Below, piece after piece: positions 58,921-64,000 of a DNA stretch of 64,000 bases (within the stretch, counting starts at the first letter, position 1; each line of letters begins with the position of its first letter). Under the pieces are notes generated by a model. It did not search any database. It saw only the letters and a program-made list of their open reading frames with translations, and was not told where the DNA came from. Source of the DNA: Pelecanus crispus (lineage: Eukaryota; Chordata; Aves; Pelecaniformes; Pelecanidae); the NCBI RefSeq assembly GCF_030463565.1, contig NC_134652.1:6971897-7035896 (forward strand), read 5' to 3'. The translations under genes and the position numbers were made by a program.

Positions 58921-60647
58921 GTAAACTTATTTCCTTTAATAATAAGAAAAGTCAACTCAGAGCCCTTCATACACAGCAGTGGTAGGCTCTATTCTGGAAT
59001 AAGTTTGTGATATAATGCTTGAATGGCTGAATGTTGAGGATCAGAGGTTTCAGTGAACCAGCAGCTGCAGCTGAAACAAACATTGACTTGAGTAGCTACA
59101 GCTGTGTACTGTTGTTCCCAGCAGCAGCACAACAGTGATTACATTGTGCTGTAAAGAAGTGATTTGATCTTAGCCCTGACAAGGTTCCAGTATGAAATAC
59201 ATCGTTATTGTACTTAGAAAAGACTAACTTCTCAAATCTCTCTAATGAGCTTTATTGTGGCACAACTTTCTAAAAAAAAAAAAAAAACCAAACAAAAAAA
59301 ACCCAAACCAACATTGACTGGAGAATTGATGATGCTCATGTACTCATACCAAACGTATCTTACTTTCTACATTACCAATACTGCAGTGTGTTTAAATTGT
59401 TTCAATAATACCAATTAAGCATTAAGAATGGTCTCTCCCTATCTTATTCATGCTGTACACTTTGAGCTGGTTTTCAGAGGACATACTGCCCCTAATACAA
59501 CTTGCAGAACTAGTTTAACAAGGGTGCTTTAAGTAGTGAAATGTGAAAACAATACGGAGTTGGAGTAACCCAGGAGGACTATGTTGTTGTAGTAGTAGTA
59601 GGGCTGTGCTTGCAGAGCCAGCCTGCAGGAGTCAGTGATGGAGCTAACTCTAGATTTTGCTTTAATTAATCCTTTTCTGAACAAGAAAAAAGGCTCCTGC
59701 CAAATTTACATGAAGCCAATAGCACCTTTACTTAGTGCTTTCTCATCATCGAGAGTGTGAGAACAGGAACCCCCCCTTTTACTGCATTTTCTAAACATGA
59801 CATTGGCAGTGCAGCAAAAAACAATCTGAAACTGCTTCATCTCTGCACACTAACAATAATTGGAGTATTTATTACAGTACATAAAAATTGTTGATCTTAA
59901 ACTTGAGCCAAGTTTGATGCCCTTTCAAATCACAGCTTTTTTTTTTTTTTTGAGCACTAAAATGAATATTCATGGTTTCATCTGACTTGTGCTACATTAA
60001 CATGAAGTTAAGCAACTGAACAAATACAGGAAGAAAATGAAGTCTCTCTTCAAAAGGCAGCCTGGGTGGAAAGCAGAGCAGGTTTGCAAGATTTCCTTTC
60101 AGTGCTGCTTAGAGGATGGTGTTACGCATAGTGCCATGGATAATTTGCAACTATCTCCCAATATTTCGTAAGTATTGGACAATTCACAAGCTGGCAGCAC
60201 ATGACACTTGGCTCACCAAGCAGAAAGCAATGAACCGATACAGCAGATCGGGAATTGGTTTCTGGGAAGATATGCCCCAGACTGGACTAAGTCACATTAT
60301 TTTTTTAAATCTAGGAGTGACATCATAGCTGTTAGTACCCTTGCCCTACAAGACTCCTTTAGGCTGCAGAAGTCACTGTGTATCTGTACAGATTGGTTTC
60401 TCTTTCTCCTACCAAAATAATGGCAAAGGATTTGGAATTTCCTTTCCCTCCTCCAGAACCTTTGTATGTACCAAGGCTTAGGCAGCTTTTAAGGACTCTG
60501 CTCATAAACATCTCTATGACTTTTTTTTTTCCCCCCCTGCCCTGAGGCCAGGGTTGTGGCAGTGCGATGCTAGAAGGATAAAGGACTGGTGTCACCCCTG
60601 TGTCCCCTGACTGACAGGGACCTTATTAATGTCTGTAACCACCAGAA
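58921..60647. other. Convergent intergenic spacer, MCMBP to INPP5F
   Basis: AT-rich, with the A/C tract at 59270-59312 and a T-run at 59938-59951. Additional AATAAA hexamers on the minus strand near 59226 and 59867 could extend INPP5F, but there is no evidence for that. Confidence 0.6.
59270..59312. repeat. A/C-rich tract downstream of MCMBP
   Basis: Poly-A followed by CCAAACAAAAAAAACCCAAA. Low complexity with no gene signal. Confidence 0.75.
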
Positions 60648-60955
60648 GGGAGGCTGCAAAGGGGACAGAGCCAGGCTCTTGCCAGTGGTGCCCAGCCATG
60701 GCACAAGGGGCCACGGGCACAGACACAGGAGGTTCCCTCTGAACATCCAGAAGTGCTTTTTTTGCACTGTGATGGCAACTGAGCGCTCGAAGAGGTTGCC
60801 CAGAGCAGCAGTGGAGTCTCCCTGCTTGGAGAGACTCAAAAGCCATCTGGACATGGTCCTGGGCCACCAGCTCCAGGTGGCCCTGCTTGAGCAGGGGGCT
60901 GGACTCAGCCTCCAGCAGCCCCTTCCAACGTCAACCATTCTGCAACTCTTAAGCC
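60648..60955 (+). mobile_element. CR1 LINE 3' fragment between MCMBP and INPP5F
   Basis: About 300 bp colinear with the CR1 3' part: GGGGACAGAGCCAGGCTCTT, CACAGGAGGTTCCCTCTGAA, AGGTTGCCCAGAGCAG, GGAGTCTCCCTGCTTGGAGA, GACATGGTCCTGGGCCACCA and CTTGAGCAGGGGGCTGGAC. Open frames seen across it are remnants, not a gene. Confidence 0.85.
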
Positions 60956-61044
60956 AGAGAAAGTCAAGACAACCCCCCACCTTTGAAACTTAAAACCCCA
61001 GAACCCTGGAGCACCACATCCCTCAGCATCCCATGCCAAAAACC

Positions 61045-62596
61045 ATCTTTTGATTCCACTTTTTTTATTAAAATATCTTATGTATATTGTTCACATTAAA
61101 ATACAGCAGTAGTTTACGTTGAAACATAGCCACAAGTATAGACACTCAAAAAACCCAAACCCACATCACTTTAATAAAACAAATAAATAAATCGGATTTG
61201 TTTATCAAAGTTTCAGACCATCGGGGTTAGATGATAATCACTTCAGACACACCAGACGTCCTAAGACACTGTACTACCCTACCCTAGGACACTATTTTCG
61301 TTGAACACCACGTGCAGCCTACCTACAGTACATGGACTAGAACACGGAGGCACTGGGTCTGTAATGGCGGTTATTGTTATAAACCACAGCAGAGTACGAT
61401 CCTGCTTTACAGTAGCTTTTGGATAACGTCCTATACTAGAACAACATAGCAAGGCATTTCTGGGAAAGAGTAGTTTAAATAGATTAAATCTTTGACACAC
61501 ATAGATAAGGGTTTTTTTTTAATCCCATTCCCAGCATGAGTGGATGCTTAGCCTTATCCTGCAGGTATGCAAAGCTTGAGTTGGTAATGAATTTGGTTTT
61601 GATTAGGTGCTGACAACTATGCTCTAATGCAACACTGATTTTATGAAACAGTACACCTGCCTTCTGTTTGAGAAGTTATTTGGACTTTTGCACCTGGACA
61701 GTTAGAATACAGTTTAAAAAAAAAAAAACCATAGCACAGAGCACAATGCCTGAAGGTCAGGGGTCTGGCTTGTTTTGCTTTACACAGAGACAAAAAAATT
61801 ACAGCAAATTGCTAGTGTTTGGAATTCAGAAAAAAAGGAAACAGGAATAGCTTTAGCATGGGCAAGACAATTAGAAGACATTTGCTCCATTTCTCCTCAC
61901 CTCAAAACAAGTGAGGGGAAAAAAAAAAAAGAAAATCTACAAACTAAATTTGCACTGCAGGATCGTGGATATTTCAGATTGGATCCATACACTTTATCTT
62001 TACTGAAAGTGTCCCAGGATGTGTGGAAAGAAACAGACAGCAAAAAGAAATCAACTTCTGGTTAACATAATTAAATTCAACAAAACCGCATCAACTCCCA
62101 TTGTAGAGGCACAATTCATAGAAAGCTGCATCTAAAACTTCAATTGAAACAAGTAAAAATACTAGTCCAAAAATAAATAAAATGTAATTTACTGGTAAGT
62201 TATTTTGCTGGTGCAGTGCAAGGTAAGTAAGGTCATAGAAGTGCAGTATCACCTTTTAGTATAAATACTTTCTACATAAGTCAGAAGAGCTACAAAAATC
62301 AGTCTCCAAAAATAACTGTGCAACACATTTAAGATAGAGAGCATGCTTATTAAATCCCAGTGTCTAAGCTACCTGTTTAAATACGGTTTACCATTCTTTT
62401 GTCTCAGCTGCCTGAGGGAATTCTGAAGCTTGGTCAGAACCAAATTCATTTGCATCTCTCACTTCCTGTAAACAGTTTACCAATATTATTGATCCCAGTA
62501 TTCAGTAGCAGTTCATGCCACAACAAGTCCTGATGTCATTTTCTTTTAGTATTGTATTCAAAGCCACAACTAGAAGAACACTTCCTAAATTAGCAA
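61045..62596 (-). other. INPP5F: INPP5F 3' UTR
   Basis: From the TAG at 62597 down the minus strand there is no further coding signal. The first AATAAA on that strand is at 61069-61064, giving a trailer of about 1.55 kb. It contains A/C-rich patches (sense strand GT-rich) near 61147-61165. The end is estimated. Confidence 0.6.
61064..61069 (-). terminator. INPP5F poly(A) signal (AATAAA)
   Basis: The plus strand reads tttatt. It is the first canonical hexamer after the INPP5F stop codon, and it lies about 110 bp to the right of a CR1 copy that may bound the gene end. Confidence 0.55.
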
Positions 62597-63731
62597 CTAG
62601 ATTTGAATTATTCGTGTCTGGCATTGCGTAAACATTTCTTTCAGTTCTTTTTGTTTGATTTCGTTTATAGCTTCTGGTTCTGCAGGGCTCTTCTGGACCT
62701 TTGCCACGGCAAAATTAATCCCTTGAGTCAGTCCTGCTTGCGTGATGTTAGCGACCTGGACCATGGAACTGCGGATTTTAGCAAAAGGAGACACAGCTCT
62801 GCTGCTGCTACTGTCAGCTGGAGAAGGAGTCATGTGGAGTCCTGTCTCAAGGTTACCAGATACAGATCCCGGGCTTTTATGAGATTTAGTGAAGTCAGTC
62901 CCACCAACAGCTAAGAGCTGAAGATTTGGCTCAGAAGACTGCACATCCAGCTTAGATGGCCTGGAAGGAACGTCTCCCATAGCTTCCGCCTTGGTTTCTC
63001 CCTTCTTAGACATATTATTGCTGGTTTGATTTGTTATGTGATGGGGCTCTTGAGAACCAGCCTCAGCCTCCAAAGTATCTGACATCTTATTTTGAGCATC
63101 GTGCACAAACCTCTGGCAGTACACATCAATAGGTTTAGCAAATTCCATCTCCGCATTGTCAGCGGAAGGCATGGGTATGTCTTCGCAGTCAGACCGGCTA
63201 GCCTGAGAGGCATGGATCTCCGGCGGAACGTGAATGCTGATGTTCATGTCAGTGCTGCTTATAGACTGGGACCGACTGCCCAGCCGCGGAGCCGAGGCAA
63301 TGATACCACAGCTAGGCAGCACGTAGTCCGTCTGCCCTATGTTCTCTAGAGAGGCCGTTAGCTGGTTGTCCTCATCCGATTTGGAATTAGTCAGGAAGTC
63401 ATCTGAGTGGAACGAATCATTATCTGATACTTCTGTGTCAGATTCAATATGGACTTTAGTATCTACCACTGGATTCTCTAAAGTTTCGAGGCTACTATCT
63501 GATTTCCAAAGATTCACTTTCAAATTTGGTTTTAAAAAATTGACTTTCACTTCAGGTTTGGTAAAGCTGCCTAACTTCCGAAGATTGCTAATGTTTACAT
63601 TGGATTTGGTTTGTTTCACTTTTTGATTGAGAGATGAGAACTTGCTCAGTAAATAATTCTTGCCTTGGGCCAGGGACCCTCTGTTCTGAGACCGAATGCC
63701 AATGATGTCTTCATGAGGCTTACTGCTCTTC
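62597..63731 (-). CDS. INPP5F: INPP5F (Sac2) last coding exon, C-terminal 378 aa; partial gene
   Basis: Known role: Sac2 is a SAC-domain phosphoinositide phosphatase (chiefly on PI4P) found on early endosomes. The catalytic SAC and hSac2 domains are encoded upstream, outside the window. Seen: one exon from the acceptor TTTTTCTTCCAG at 63732 to TAG at 62599-62597, entering with one base of a split codon. It encodes RKSSKPHEDIIGIRSQNRG, a Ser/Asp/Glu-rich middle (ESDTEVSDNDSFHSDDF), a SISSTDMNISIHVPPEIHAS segment and the end EMFTQCQTRIIQI. The tail looks mostly disordered, with no recognisable catalytic motif. Identity rests on recall of the C-terminus and on synteny next to MCMBP. INPP5F is convergent with MCMBP. 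Confidence 0.88.
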
Positions 63732-64000
63732 CTGGAAGAAAAAGAAAAAAAAAATATCTCTAACATACAACCAAGGCAGTCTCATTTATAAACATCAAGT
63801 ATTTACCATCTTCCAGTCTATTTCCATAATACATATGGACGTTTAGTAACTACATTATCCTTTCCTTACATAATTGTACCCATATAAACTAATCAAATTC
63901 AAAACAACAAAAACAAAGGAGGGTTGCTACAGAACGGTAGCCAAACAAGGGGAAAAGCAAGCTTCTGCAGGCATTTTTAGTTTTAGATGAAACTGGATTT
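63732..64000 (-). other. INPP5F: INPP5F intron (partial)
   Basis: Sequence upstream of the last INPP5F acceptor. A polypyrimidine tract on the minus strand (63733-63760) fits the acceptor. No upstream exon is visible before the window ends. Confidence 0.75.

Noticed and set aside
60570-60993. 134-136 codon frames between MCMBP and INPP5F
   Set aside because: They coincide with a CR1 3' fragment on both strands and contain no intact reverse-transcriptase motif.
1-64000. CRISPR arrays, operons, ribosome binding sites, tRNA or rRNA genes
   Set aside because: The window is vertebrate chromosomal DNA. No spacer-repeat arrays, tRNA A/B-box pairs or rRNA segments were recognised.

Overview
The window looks like a piece of a bird chromosome, most likely from a neoavian species. 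The evidence is long U2-type introns with GT..AG ends, avian CR1 LINE 3' fragments, and LTRs that resemble families I know from neoavian genomes. Three protein genes are recognisable. They lie in the same order and orientation as I recall for human chromosome 10q26: SEC23IP, MCMBP and INPP5F.

Layout. Bases 1 to about 14.8 kb are intergenic DNA with no supported gene. This part holds a solitary LTR (2515-3083), a G-rich 38-bp minisatellite (3766-4679), a 78-bp miniature LTR derivative (5877-5954) and two CR1 fragments. SEC23IP is on the minus strand. Its start codon is at 41658, its stop codon at 18659, and its 18 coding exons join into a 998-residue reading frame. Its first intron carries a nested pair of LTRs (37922-39569, with a second LTR at 38290-38816). 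MCMBP is on the plus strand, with start codon at 41971, stop at 58663 and 16 coding exons giving 634 residues. The two genes are head to head and share one CpG island, with only 312 bp between their start codons. INPP5F is on the minus strand. Only its last coding exon (62597-63731) and 3' UTR are in the window, so it converges on MCMBP, with a CR1 copy between the two 3' ends.

Functions. SEC23IP (p125) links Sec23 and Sec31 at COPII exit sites. MCMBP binds MCM proteins in the nucleus. INPP5F (Sac2) is an endosomal phosphoinositide phosphatase. They do not form a pathway: the arrangement is conserved synteny and promoter sharing, not an operon.

Most notable observations. MCMBP intron 5 (45706-46388) has the full signature of a rare U12-type AT-AC intron. 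The minisatellite has G-quadruplex-prone, Oxytricha-telomere-like GGGGTTTTGGGG blocks and a higher-order B-A-s pattern. The 78-bp element keeps both LTR ends and a perfect 5-bp target duplication. SEC23IP intron 14 holds a perfect 54-bp tandem duplication about 50 bp from a splice acceptor. I found no wholly new gene system. All exon calls were made by reading splice sites and comparing with remembered human proteins; no alignment was run.
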